Notes under the pieces: model-generated
Told to the model about the DNA's origin: nothing
The model's input: the letters and a program-made list of their open reading frames with translations, nothing else
Database searches by the model: none
Part shown: positions 1 to 5,234 of the stretch, piece by piece
How positions within the stretch are numbered: position 1 is the stretch's first letter
How the letters are laid out: each line of letters opens with the position of its first letter
NCBI GenBank assembly: GCA_019239815.1
Contig: JAFAZL010000189.1
Span: 1-6,448, forward strand
Origin: Acidobacteriota bacterium
GTDB taxonomy: Bacteria > Acidobacteriota > Terriglobia > Acidoferrales > UBA7541
DNA: 6,448 nucleotides
Reading direction: 5' to 3'
Translations under genes and position numbers: made by a program

Positions 1-447
1 TTTCCTCATGCCGCTCTTATTCATGATCAGCATGTAGACATCGGTGGAGGAGCCACCGATTTGGAGGCCGTAGCTGCCACCCTCGATGCGAATGGCGGCG
101 GGCGTGCCGAAGCGGCCGGTGGTCTCGCGACGGCAAGAGACGAAGCCGCGGCCGTATTTGCCGCCGACGATGAAGGCCGCTTTTAGCACGTCCGGGATGA
201 TCACGATGCAGCGGGCTTTGTTGTAGAGGTCGCGAGGGATGCCTTTGTCGGGTGCGTTCATGACTTCGTCGATGGAAGCGGTGGCATTTTCGAGGCGCTT
301 ATCGGGAGTCATTGCTTCATCCTGGCCGCGGGCCGGTGCGGCGATCGCGGCTACGAACGTGAAGGCGGCGAGAATTGCGACGGCTCGCATGAGGGGAAAT
401 GGGCTGCGATTTGATTGCTCGGGTTTCGGCGCTGTGGGGACAGGCAT
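1..447 (-). CDS. SYLF (Ysc84-like) domain exported protein, C-terminus cut off by window edge
   Basis: The visible 149 codons run off the left edge without a stop. The ATG at 447 is chosen because AAGGAG lies 5 nt upstream (453-458). A second in-frame ATG at 390 starts directly at the hydrophobic segment but has no Shine-Dalgarno. From residue 20 the protein reads as a signal peptide (MRAVAILAAFTFVAAIAAPA, likely cleaved near ARG-QD), so it is probably exported. After it come KRLENATASIDEVM, KARCIVIIPDVLKAAFIVGG, GRGFVSCR and a GGSYGLQIGGSSTDVYML stretch. These are the typical N-terminal and central blocks of the bacterial SYLF/Ysc84 domain (DUF500), usually about 180-220 residues in full. 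SYLF domains bind lipids or actin in eukaryotes; the bacterial role is poorly known. The gene follows the CRTAC1-like gene on the same strand after 135 bases with no clear terminator, so readthrough is possible. The family call is firm; the function is open. Confidence 0.87.
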   Translation of the reverse strand, partial: MPVPTAPKPEQSNRSPFPLMRAVAILAAFTFVAAIAAPARGQDEAMTPDKRLENATASIDEVMNAPDKGIPRDLYNKARCIVIIPDVLKAAFIVGGKYGRGFVSCRRETTGRFGTPAAIRIEGGSYGLQIGGSSTDVYMLIMNKSGMRK

Positions 448-452
448 GGGAT

Positions 453-458
453 CTCCTT
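453..458 (-). promoter_or_regulatory. Shine-Dalgarno site of SYLF gene
   Basis: Reads AAGGAG on the minus strand, 5 nt before the ATG at 447. It decides for this start over the in-frame ATG at 390, which gives a 19-residue longer and more basic N-region ahead of the signal peptide core. Confidence 0.7.
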
Positions 459-582
459 GGTTTAGCGCACGTCGGACAATATCGAATCTGTGCGTAAATT
501 GGATGAAAGTTCACGTCCAACGGACGGAAAGAAAGATAAAGCAGAGACGCAGAGTGCGCGGAGGCGGCGCCGGGACTGCGAG

Positions 583-2334
583 TCAGGGCTTGGTCATCGG
601 TTGCGGGGTGAGTTGGGGGCGGCCTTCGGTGATTTGGTAGAAGTGGTCGGCGGGGACGTTTTGGAAGGATTGGTGGGCACCACTGGGCCAGGTGATTTCG
701 ATGGCGGAGACGGTGGTGGAATCGGCGAGGCCGAAGTTGGCGCGGAGGTCGCTTTGAGAGAGGTAGCTGCCGCCGCCGGCGATCTCGCGGATTTGGTTTA
801 TGCCGCCAGCGGTGATCTTGATTCTGGCACCGAGAGCATCGCGATTGGATTTTGTGCCCACCAGTTTGAAATTCACGAAGTGATTTTTGTGGAGAGCGTT
901 GTTGTGAAGAAGCGTCGGCGGGTCGCCGTTGTTAGCGACGAGCACGTCGACGTAACCATCATTGTCGAAATCCGCGAAGGCGACACCGCGGGCGGCGCGA
1001 AGGGGGAGTGAGTTGAGGCCGCCTTGCGCTGAAGCTTCGGAGAATTTTCCGTTCTTTTCGTTGTGGAAGAGGGAATTGTGCTGTTTGTAGAGCGTGTCGG
1101 TGGAGACTCGTTCGATCTCGGGGTAGACATGGCCGTTGCCGATGAAGATGTCGAGCCAACCGTCGTTGTCGTAGTCGAGAAAGCCACCACCGAAGCTGAG
1201 AACGTCTTTTGTGGCTAACGTGATTCCCGCTTCATCGCTCACTTCATCGAAATAACCTTTGCCGGAGTTGCGCCAAACGTGGTCGGAATTTTTCTGAAAG
1301 TCGGAGATGTAGAGGTCGAGCCAGCCGTCGTTGTCGAAATCGCCGAGAGAGATGCACATGGAGGCCATCATCTGGCCGTGGAGGTTGTAGGCCATGCCGG
1401 CGAGCTCGGCCGTTTCGCGGAATTTGCCGTTGTGTAGATTTTCGTAGAGATAGGCGGGTTGGCCGTCGTTGGCGACAAAAAGATCGGTCCAGCCGTCGTT
1501 GTCCCAATCATAGGCGCCGACGGAAAGATTTTTGCCGTCGGGCTGAAGGATTCTTGCGGCGGCGGTGACGTTAGTGAAAGTGCCGTCACCGTTGTTGTGA
1601 TAGAGAGCGTTGGGACTGCCGTGGTAGACGGCGGGAGCGCAGCTGGACTTCACGCCGCCGATGTCGCAGTAGCGCTGTGCTTTCGGGCCGAGGGTGACGT
1701 AGCTGCCTACGTAGAGATCGAGTTTGCCATCGCGATCGTAGTCGAAGAAAACGGCGCCCGAGTGGAACTGGCCGGATTCGAGACCGGCGACGCCGGCCTT
1801 CGCGGTGACGTCGGTGAAAGTGCCGTCGCCGTTGTTGTGGTAGAGGACGTTCGCGCCGAATTGGGTGACAAAAAGATCGGGCCAGCCATCATTGTCGTAA
1901 TCGCCCCAGACGCAGCCGAGGCCGTAGTTTGTGCCGGGGACGCCTGCGGCGTCGGTGACGTCCGTGAAGGTTCCGTTGCCGTTGTTGCGATAGAGCGCAT
2001 TTTTGACGTTGATGCCGCGATTGTAGCGATCGCGGCCATTGACGAAGTAGATGTCCTGCCAGCCGTCTTTGTCGTAGTCGGAGACGCAGACGCCTGGGCC
2101 GAATTCTTCGAGATTGATGGAGACGCCGTCGTTGCCTTTGAAGTGAGTGAAGCGAATGCCTGCCGCACTGGTGATGTCAGTGAATTCAGTTGGAGCCGCG
2201 GTGGATGCGCTCGGCGTTTGCGTCTTTGTCGCGGCGGGAATGGCGACGAGCAGAGTGAACGCCAGCGATGCGCCGATACAGCAAAATGCGAGCGAACGAT
2301 GCAAGCGTGACTTGCCCAGGGAGGAGAGCTTCAA
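583..2334 (-). CDS. Secreted CRTAC1-like FG-GAP/VCBS repeat protein with ASPIC/UnbV domain
   Basis: 583 residues. A basic N-region (K, R, H up to residue 13) and a hydrophobic core at about 14-35 form a signal peptide, with cleavage near PAA-TK; the protein should be periplasmic, surface-bound or secreted. Seven Asp loops of the form DxDxDGxxD start at residues 86, 145, 198, 276, 332, 387 and 455. Each is followed by a hydrophobic strand (such as DIYFVNG or DLFVTQ), and several are preceded by NNGDGTFTDVT-like blocks. These are FG-GAP/VCBS-type calcium-binding blades of a predicted seven-bladed propeller. An insert after loop 3 holds C223 and C232, a possible disulfide. Residues about 498-568 (LGARIKI, GGGSYLSQSD, ITWPSG) are the ASPIC/UnbV domain. 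The family is abundant in Acidobacteriota, and its role, perhaps adhesion or matrix binding, is unknown. The start is a TTG: an in-frame stop lies at 2392-2394, no ATG or GTG lies between, and no good Shine-Dalgarno is seen. A TTG at residue 11 is the alternative. Confidence 0.94.
   Translation of the reverse strand: MKLSSLGKSRLHRSLAFCCIGASLAFTLLVAIPAATKTQTPSASTAAPTEFTDITSAAGIRFTHFKGNDGVSINLEEFGPGVCVSDYDKDGWQDIYFVNGRDRYNRGINVKNALYRNNGNGTFTDVTDAAGVPGTNYGLGCVWGDYDNDGWPDLFVTQFGANVLYHNNGDGTFTDVTAKAGVAGLESGQFHSGAVFFDYDRDGKLDLYVGSYVTLGPKAQRYCDIGGVKSSCAPAVYHGSPNALYHNNGDGTFTNVTAAARILQPDGKNLSVGAYDWDNDGWTDLFVANDGQPAYLYENLHNGKFRETAELAGMAYNLHGQMMASMCISLGDFDNDGWLDLYISDFQKNSDHVWRNSGKGYFDEVSDEAGITLATKDVLSFGGGFLDYDNDGWLDIFIGNGHVYPEIERVSTDTLYKQHNSLFHNEKNGKFSEASAQGGLNSLPLRAARGVAFADFDNDGYVDVLVANNGDPPTLLHNNALHKNHFVNFKLVGTKSNRDALGARIKITAGGINQIREIAGGGSYLSQSDLRANFGLADSTTVSAIEITWPSGAHQSFQNVPADHFYQITEGRPQLTPQPMTKP
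946..2079 (-). repeat. Seven coding repeats of the calcium-loop/FG-GAP unit
   Basis: The span covers the seven DxDxDGxxD loops of the CRTAC1-like gene. On the plus strand a recurrent block close to CAGCCGTCGTTGTCGTAGTC marks the loops, and a second block close to CCGTTGTTGTGGTAGAG marks the strand before each unit. Loop spacing in residues is 59, 53, 78, 56, 55 and 68, so these are diverged protein repeats, not a simple DNA tandem array. They are still similar enough at DNA level to recombine or to cause assembly collapse. Confidence 0.8.
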
Positions 2335-2476
2335 TGTGGACCCGTGCGTCGCCCGCGAGGTTTCTCGGAAACGCGAACGACGACAGCGCCGTTAGGGCGT
2401 GCGCGTGGGCGAATCCCCAGACGGGAACGCAAATTCAGATTTTCTTGTACGACACCAACTGCGAGGTAATGGGTGA

Positions 2477-2505
2477 GATATAGCGAATGAAGGCGGTGAT
2501 AGCAA
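2477..2505 (-). promoter_or_regulatory. Candidate sigma70-type promoter for CRTAC1-like gene
   Basis: On the minus strand TTGCTA (2500-2505) is followed after 17 nt by TATATC (2477-2482). Each hexamer matches the consensus at 4 of 6 positions. Transcription would begin near 2470 and leave a leader of about 135 nt before the TTG at 2334. It is the best candidate in the gap, but matches of this quality also arise by chance. Confidence 0.35.
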
Positions 2506-2577
2506 GGGTTTTCGCGGAGCGAGCCTAGATGTGCGCAAAGATGCAAACTTTTCGGGGGCTGGATGCGATTTTTAGGG

Positions 2578-2605
2578 TTGACGCGGGGAACCCGCTTTTT
2601 ACAAT
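2578..2605 (+). promoter_or_regulatory. Strong sigma70-like promoter of an orphan plus-strand unit
   Basis: TTGACG at 2578-2583 (5 of 6 matches) and TACAAT at 2600-2605 (5 of 6) are separated by 16 nt. This is the best promoter-like pair in the window. It points rightwards into a short region with no plus-strand gene, towards the 3' end of a minus-strand gene. Expected start of transcription is about 2612. Confidence 0.55.
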
Positions 2606-2611
2606 GAGGCT

Positions 2612-2718
2612 GTGGTTCCACGTTCCTGTGGAGACAGGAGGTGATCCCTGAGGTACAGATCGATTTAGGATGTAGGTTGAAGGGCGCTCGTGAATCACCG
2701 AGCGCCTTTCGACTTTTT
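2612..2718 (+). ncRNA. Candidate small structured RNA, about 105 nt, with 16S-tail complementarity
   Basis: No known family is recognised. The unit is defined by the promoter at 2578-2605 and the intrinsic terminator at 2680-2718. The 5' part can fold as TTCCAC/GTGGAG (2616-2621 with 2628-2633) or, exclusively of that, as TCCTGT/ACAGGA (2624-2629 with 2634-2639). The second fold buries part of a 12-nt sequence, AGGAGGTGATCC (2636-2647), that is perfectly complementary to the conserved 16S rRNA 3' tail. No ATG lies at a usable distance behind it: the next ATG (2670) is followed at once by TAG, and the GTG at 2641 overlaps the motif. The terminator loop contains ATCAC, which can pair with GTGAT at 2641-2645. 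It has neither the SRP RNA GGAA-loop domain nor tmRNA features. A minus-strand readthrough transcript of the porin gene would be antisense to it. The boundaries are inferred. Confidence 0.45.
2680..2718 (+). terminator. Intrinsic terminator of the orphan RNA (possibly also folds on minus strand)
   Basis: A perfect 8-bp stem GGCGCTCG/CGAGCGCC (2683-2690 with 2699-2706) encloses an 8-nt loop. It can be extended by A-U, A-U and G-U pairs at the base. It is followed on the plus strand by TTTCGAC and then five T. On the minus strand the same hairpin lies 22 nt after the porin stop codon but is followed by CTTCAACC, which is poor in T. The site is therefore asymmetric and better suited to plus-strand transcripts. 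Confidence 0.6.
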
Positions 2719-2728
2719 AGGGCAAATC

Positions 2729-4327
2729 TTACCAGGTTCCTTCTTTGCGGCCCCACCACCAGAGTAAGCCCACCGTTGCAGTTGTCTGTTGTTTCTCGAG
2801 CAAGCCTTGCGTGTCGGAAAGGAATGACGGCTGATTCGAATAATCGCGGCGCCATTCGTAGCGCATGAGAAATCCATCCGCGAGTTTGTAATCGAAGGTG
2901 ACCGTATTTTCTTTGAGGGCTTGCGTGATGCCGCTGAAGAGGCCGCCGCGGTCGGAGAGATATTCGGCGCGTGTGGCGAGAGTCATTCGCGGCGTGAAGT
3001 GGTATTGCACATAGGCGGCGCCGCCGGTGACGTGTGACGGCGCGGCGGATTCGCCGGGCGCCTGGTTTTGCCAGAGGCGTTGGATGAAGTAGTCACCTTC
3101 GAGGGCGATGGTGAGTTTCGGCGTCGGTTGCCACGTGACGTAATTGTCGAAGATGTGCGTGCGTCCGTTGGGCGCCGGACGGATGGCGATGAAATTTAGA
3201 TCTGGTTGGACGGGGATGGGGTTCGTGGGAATAGCGGAGACCGCGCGATCGGGATGCTCCTGTCCGAGATAGTAGTTTGAAGTCCAGGTGATACTTTTCG
3301 TGGGCTTGTAAACGAAGCCAAAGAGTTCGTCTTTGAAGCCGTTGGTGGCTTCGACCTGATTGGTGCCGTTGACGACCCAATAGTTGACGGTGAATTTGTC
3401 GGTGACCGGCAGGCTGGCGCGAATGCCCATGTGGTAGAAGGGCAGGAAGTCGAAAAAGTAGGAGCGCGAGTAGTTCATCTGGTCCTTCGTGTAGTTGCCT
3501 TCGATGCCCAGCGAGCTGCCCCACTTTCCGAAATCGATTTCGAGACCTTTGCCGATAGGCGCGATGTAAGTGGCGTAGGCTTGGAAAATGTTGCGATAGA
3601 TGTCGGGGCGCGGCTCGTTGTTGGGGTTGCCTTGGAGCGTGTCGGTGGCCTGGCCGAATTGGAGATCGAGGCGTCCGCCCCAGCGGCGGCCGGCGGTTGG
3701 ATCGGCAGGATGATCGAAGATGACGTCGGCTTGATTGAGATTGAACTCGTTGCTGAGGACGTCGTAGGCGCGGAGGAGGTTTACGCGACCGACGGGGGCG
3801 TTGAAGTTGTAGTCGTAGTAGCCGTCGAGAGCGACGTCGATGGTGGTGTCGCGGAGGAAAGAGAGAAGTTTGGAATCATCGTCGGGTTGAAGGGCGGATG
3901 CGGATGGAACTGTAGTGGGAGTTGGTGGCGGCGATTGAGTTTGCGGTTCGACGGAAGCAGTCGAGATGGGCGCGGTGTTCGCAGCTGTCATCGGAGCTTC
4001 GATTGTCAGTGCGGGTGCCGACGCGAGGATTAGGCGGGGTTGCGATGGCAGCGGCAAAGTCGACGGCATCGGCGCGGAGTTCGGCTGAACGGAGGGCTGC
4101 GATGCTTGTAGCTGCTTGACTGCGGATTTGAGCGCTTCGACTTCGGCTTCGAGGGTGGATATGCGTTGCCGCATGGAGTCCATGGACTGAGCGGCGTCTG
4201 AAGTCGAGGGCAGGGATTGAGCTGCGGCGAATTTCGCGAAGGCAACCTGTATGAGGAAGAGCAAGATGACAGTTTTCGTGATGCTCGGAATCCAGCGATT
4301 ACGCAGATGTTTGGTTGAGTTATTCAC
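2729..4327 (-). CDS. Outer-membrane beta-barrel porin, BBP2/OmpL-like, with coiled-coil stalk
   Basis: 532 residues from a GTG at 4327, preceded at 5 nt by GGAGG (4333-4337). An in-frame ATG at 4384 adds 19 residues ahead of the signal peptide and lacks a well-placed Shine-Dalgarno. Numbered from the GTG, residues 1-36 are a signal peptide (KHLRNR basic region, TVILLFLIQVAFA core, cleavage at AAA-QS). Residues about 49-75 have heptad spacing (MDSMRQRISTLEAEVEALKS), suggesting a trimeric or dimeric coiled coil. Residues about 76-147 are a Pro/Ser/Thr/Ala-rich linker. From about 161 to the end, alternating aromatic and polar strands with Gly turns (DVALDGYYDYNF, GGRLDLQFGQ, AYATYIAPIGKGLEIDFGKW, FFDFLPFYHMGIRAS) form the barrel. 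The C-terminus GLLWWWGRKEGTW ends in an aromatic residue, as needed for Bam-dependent insertion. This pattern fits the putative beta-barrel porin-2 family (PF07642), which is common in Acidobacteriota. The substrate is unknown. No clear promoter is seen upstream. Confidence 0.92.
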   Translation of the reverse strand: MNNSTKHLRNRWIPSITKTVILLFLIQVAFAKFAAAQSLPSTSDAAQSMDSMRQRISTLEAEVEALKSAVKQLQASQPSVQPNSAPMPSTLPLPSQPRLILASAPALTIEAPMTAANTAPISTASVEPQTQSPPPTPTTVPSASALQPDDDSKLLSFLRDTTIDVALDGYYDYNFNAPVGRVNLLRAYDVLSNEFNLNQADVIFDHPADPTAGRRWGGRLDLQFGQATDTLQGNPNNEPRPDIYRNIFQAYATYIAPIGKGLEIDFGKWGSSLGIEGNYTKDQMNYSRSYFFDFLPFYHMGIRASLPVTDKFTVNYWVVNGTNQVEATNGFKDELFGFVYKPTKSITWTSNYYLGQEHPDRAVSAIPTNPIPVQPDLNFIAIRPAPNGRTHIFDNYVTWQPTPKLTIALEGDYFIQRLWQNQAPGESAAPSHVTGGAAYVQYHFTPRMTLATRAEYLSDRGGLFSGITQALKENTVTFDYKLADGFLMRYEWRRDYSNQPSFLSDTQGLLEKQQTTATVGLLWWWGRKEGTW

Positions 4328-4332
4328 GAAGG

Positions 4333-4337
4333 CCTCC
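4333..4337 (-). promoter_or_regulatory. Shine-Dalgarno site deciding a GTG start for the porin
   Basis: GGAGG on the minus strand, 5 nt before the GTG at 4327. The alternative ATG at 4384 has only AGGAA 15 nt away, which is too far. The GTG start also places the basic N-region and hydrophobic core at the very N-terminus, as expected for a signal peptide. Confidence 0.7.
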
Positions 4338-4436
4338 GTCAAAGTAGCGCCAGCTTGCAGCAGCAAGGGTACGACGAAGGGCATTAAGAAACTGATAGGT
4401 TCCTGCTCATTTGATCGAGTTGAGACGCGACGACCG

Positions 4437-4470
4437 AAGAAAAGCCCCGCCCAAAACTTCGAGCGGGGCC
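4437..4470 (-). terminator. Intrinsic terminator of the fasciclin gene
   Basis: On the minus strand a perfect 7-bp stem GCCCCGC/GCGGGGC (4464-4470 with 4445-4451) with a 12-nt loop is followed by TTTTCTTC. It starts 19 nt after the fasciclin stop codon and so separates this gene from the porin gene downstream. Confidence 0.8.
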
Positions 4471-4489
4471 TCGCTGCGTTGGGGAAAAT

Positions 4490-5005
4490 TTACTTTGGCA
4501 TGAGAACGGTGTCGATTACGTGAATCACGCCATTCGAGCACATGATGTCGGCCTTGGTGACGGCCGCATCATTGATTTTCACGGTGCCGCCTTCAGTGCT
4601 GATGTTGAGCGACTCGCCGTTGACCGTTTTTGCGGAGGTCAGCTTCATCGCCTGGGCGGCGGTAACTTTGCCAGCCACGACGTGGTAGGTGAGGATGGCG
4701 GTGAGTTTCTGTTTGTTTTCGGGCTTGAGCAATTCATCGACGGTACCTGCAGGGAGTTTCGCGAAAGCCTCGTCGGCGGGGGCGAAGACAGTGAAGGGAC
4801 CTTTGCCCTTCAGGGTGTCGACGAGTCCAGCGGCTTTCAAAGCGGCCACTAGAGTCTTGAACGAGCCGGCGGCGACGGCCGTATCGACGATGTCCTGCGA
4901 CTTAGGCTTCGGATTCGCATAGGTAGCCGTGGTCAGGGTGAAGAGTAGAGCTGCTGCGAAAACCGAGATCAACCTTCTCACTACGTTTGAAGAACCTGCA
5001 AACAT
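4490..5005 (-). CDS. Exported fasciclin (FAS1) domain protein
   Basis: 171 residues from the ATG at 5005, preceded at 7 nt by AAGGAG (5013-5018). A TTG six codons upstream (5023) overlaps that Shine-Dalgarno and is not the start. Residues 1-30 form a signal peptide (VVRR, then [19 protein letters not shown], cleavage at TYA-NP). Residues about 36-170 make up a single FAS1 domain: the H1 motif [11 protein letters not shown] at 71-81, the central YH at 107-108 in TYHVVAGK, and the H2 motif [12 protein letters not shown] at 159-170. It ends one residue after H2, so the protein is a minimal, one-domain, periplasmic or secreted form without an anchor. FAS1 domains mediate adhesion or protein-protein contact; bacterial members of this size are often stress- or biofilm-associated, and the partner here is unknown. 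The gene has its own terminator and is divergent from the HTH-cupin regulator. Confidence 0.95.
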   Translation of the reverse strand: MFAGSSNVVRRLISVFAAALLFTLTTATYANPKPKSQDIVDTAVAAGSFKTLVAALKAAGLVDTLKGKGPFTVFAPADEAFAKLPAGTVDELLKPENKQKLTAILTYHVVAGKVTAAQAMKLTSAKTVNGESLNISTEGGTVKINDAAVTKADIMCSNGVIHVIDTVLMPK

Positions 5006-5012
5006 TTTGTTT

Positions 5013-5018
5013 CTCCTT
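5013..5018 (-). promoter_or_regulatory. Shine-Dalgarno site fixing the fasciclin start
   Basis: AAGGAG on the minus strand, 7 nt before the ATG at 5005. The longer reading frame from the TTG at 5023 would translate through this site (giving KRRNK), so the shorter start is preferred. Confidence 0.75.
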
Positions 5019-5045
5019 TTCAAAGCGAGCTTGGTATTGGTCCGT

Positions 5046-5074
5046 GCGCCGTAAAGCCCTGCACAGGGAGGCGC
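5046..5074 (-). other. Nested inverted repeat in the presumed fasciclin mRNA leader
   Basis: CCCTG/CAGGG (5057-5061 with 5064-5068) lies inside GCGCC/GGCGC (5046-5050 with 5070-5074), with a 6-nt bulge on one side and one base on the other. It lies about 40 nt before the fasciclin start, between that gene and its likely promoter, and is not followed by a T-run. It could be a structured leader or a protein-binding site; the inner loop of 2 nt is tight for RNA. Confidence 0.25.
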
Positions 5075-5121
5075 GCCGGAAATTGGCTTGTGTGAGCCGC
5101 TTCGATGGGTAGTACGTTTAA

Positions 5122-5129
5122 CTTATAAG
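5122..5129. promoter_or_regulatory. CTTATAAG palindrome giving a -10-like element on both strands
   Basis: The 8-bp palindrome presents TATAAG (5 of 6 matches to a -10 box) on both strands: 5122-5127 on the minus strand towards fasciclin and 5124-5129 on the plus strand towards the regulator. No good -35 hexamer is found at 16-18 nt on either strand. It is the best -10 candidate for the fasciclin gene, giving a leader of about 110 nt. Its symmetry might also make it an operator half. Confidence 0.3.
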
Positions 5130-5138
5130 AAAAGATGT

Positions 5139-5167
5139 TTGACACAACAGAAAATCAATCGGACACT
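5139..5167 (+). promoter_or_regulatory. Candidate promoter of the HTH-cupin regulator
   Basis: A perfect TTGACA at 5139-5144 is followed after 17 nt by GACACT (5162-5167), only 3 of 6 matches to TATAAT. The -35 box is convincing and the -10 is weak, so an activator or a different sigma factor may be needed, or the match may be chance. Confidence 0.3.
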
Positions 5168-5223
5168 GAAAGTCGAGTGAGCCGCAGGCAAAAATTCAGG
5201 GTCTACTTTTCGCGGTGGTCAAA

Positions 5224-5230
5224 AAGGAGG
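5224..5230 (+). promoter_or_regulatory. Strong Shine-Dalgarno of the HTH-cupin regulator
   Basis: AAGGAGG ends 4 nt before the ATG at 5235. This supports the start and shows that translation initiation signals are intact even though the gene is frameshifted downstream. Confidence 0.7.
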
Positions 5231-5234
5231 TCCG

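Noticed and set aside
514..526. Small inverted repeat CGTCC-AAC-GGACG in the SYLF/CRTAC1 gap
   Set aside because: A five-base-pair stem with a 3-nt loop and no T-run on either strand; likely chance.
490..1011. Open frame on the plus strand across the SYLF/CRTAC1 gap and the CRTAC1 3' end
   Set aside because: It mirrors the antisense composition of a real gene and has no recognisable motif.
2270..2290. Possible lipobox (LAFCC) in the CRTAC1-like signal peptide
   Set aside because: The Cys pair lies inside the hydrophobic core and residue -1 is Phe rather than Gly, Ala or Ser. A type I signal peptide fits better.
1459..2310. Long open frame on the plus strand opposite the CRTAC1-like gene
   Set aside because: Its product is almost entirely Val, Ala, Ile and Gly, which is what the reverse complement of Asp-rich repeats gives. 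It has no domain and lies within a well-supported gene.
2604..2651. Short frame ATG AGG CTG TGG to TGA encoding 15 residues
   Set aside because: The ATG overlaps the -10 box of the promoter and would lie upstream of the expected transcription start. It has no ribosome site.
2612..2718. Identification of the orphan RNA as SRP (4.5S) RNA
   Set aside because: The size fits, but the conserved SRP apical domain with its GGAA-type loop and asymmetric bulge is absent.
2641..2868. GTG frame beginning within the 16S-complementary motif
   Set aside because: The start codon overlaps the Shine-Dalgarno, so initiation is not possible there. The frame runs through the terminator hairpin and antisense into the porin gene.
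3431..4033. Open frame of 200 codons on the plus strand opposite the porin gene
   Set aside because: Low-complexity Val/Glu/Ala/Gly composition mirrors the codon usage of the opposite gene. There is no recognisable motif and no ribosome site.
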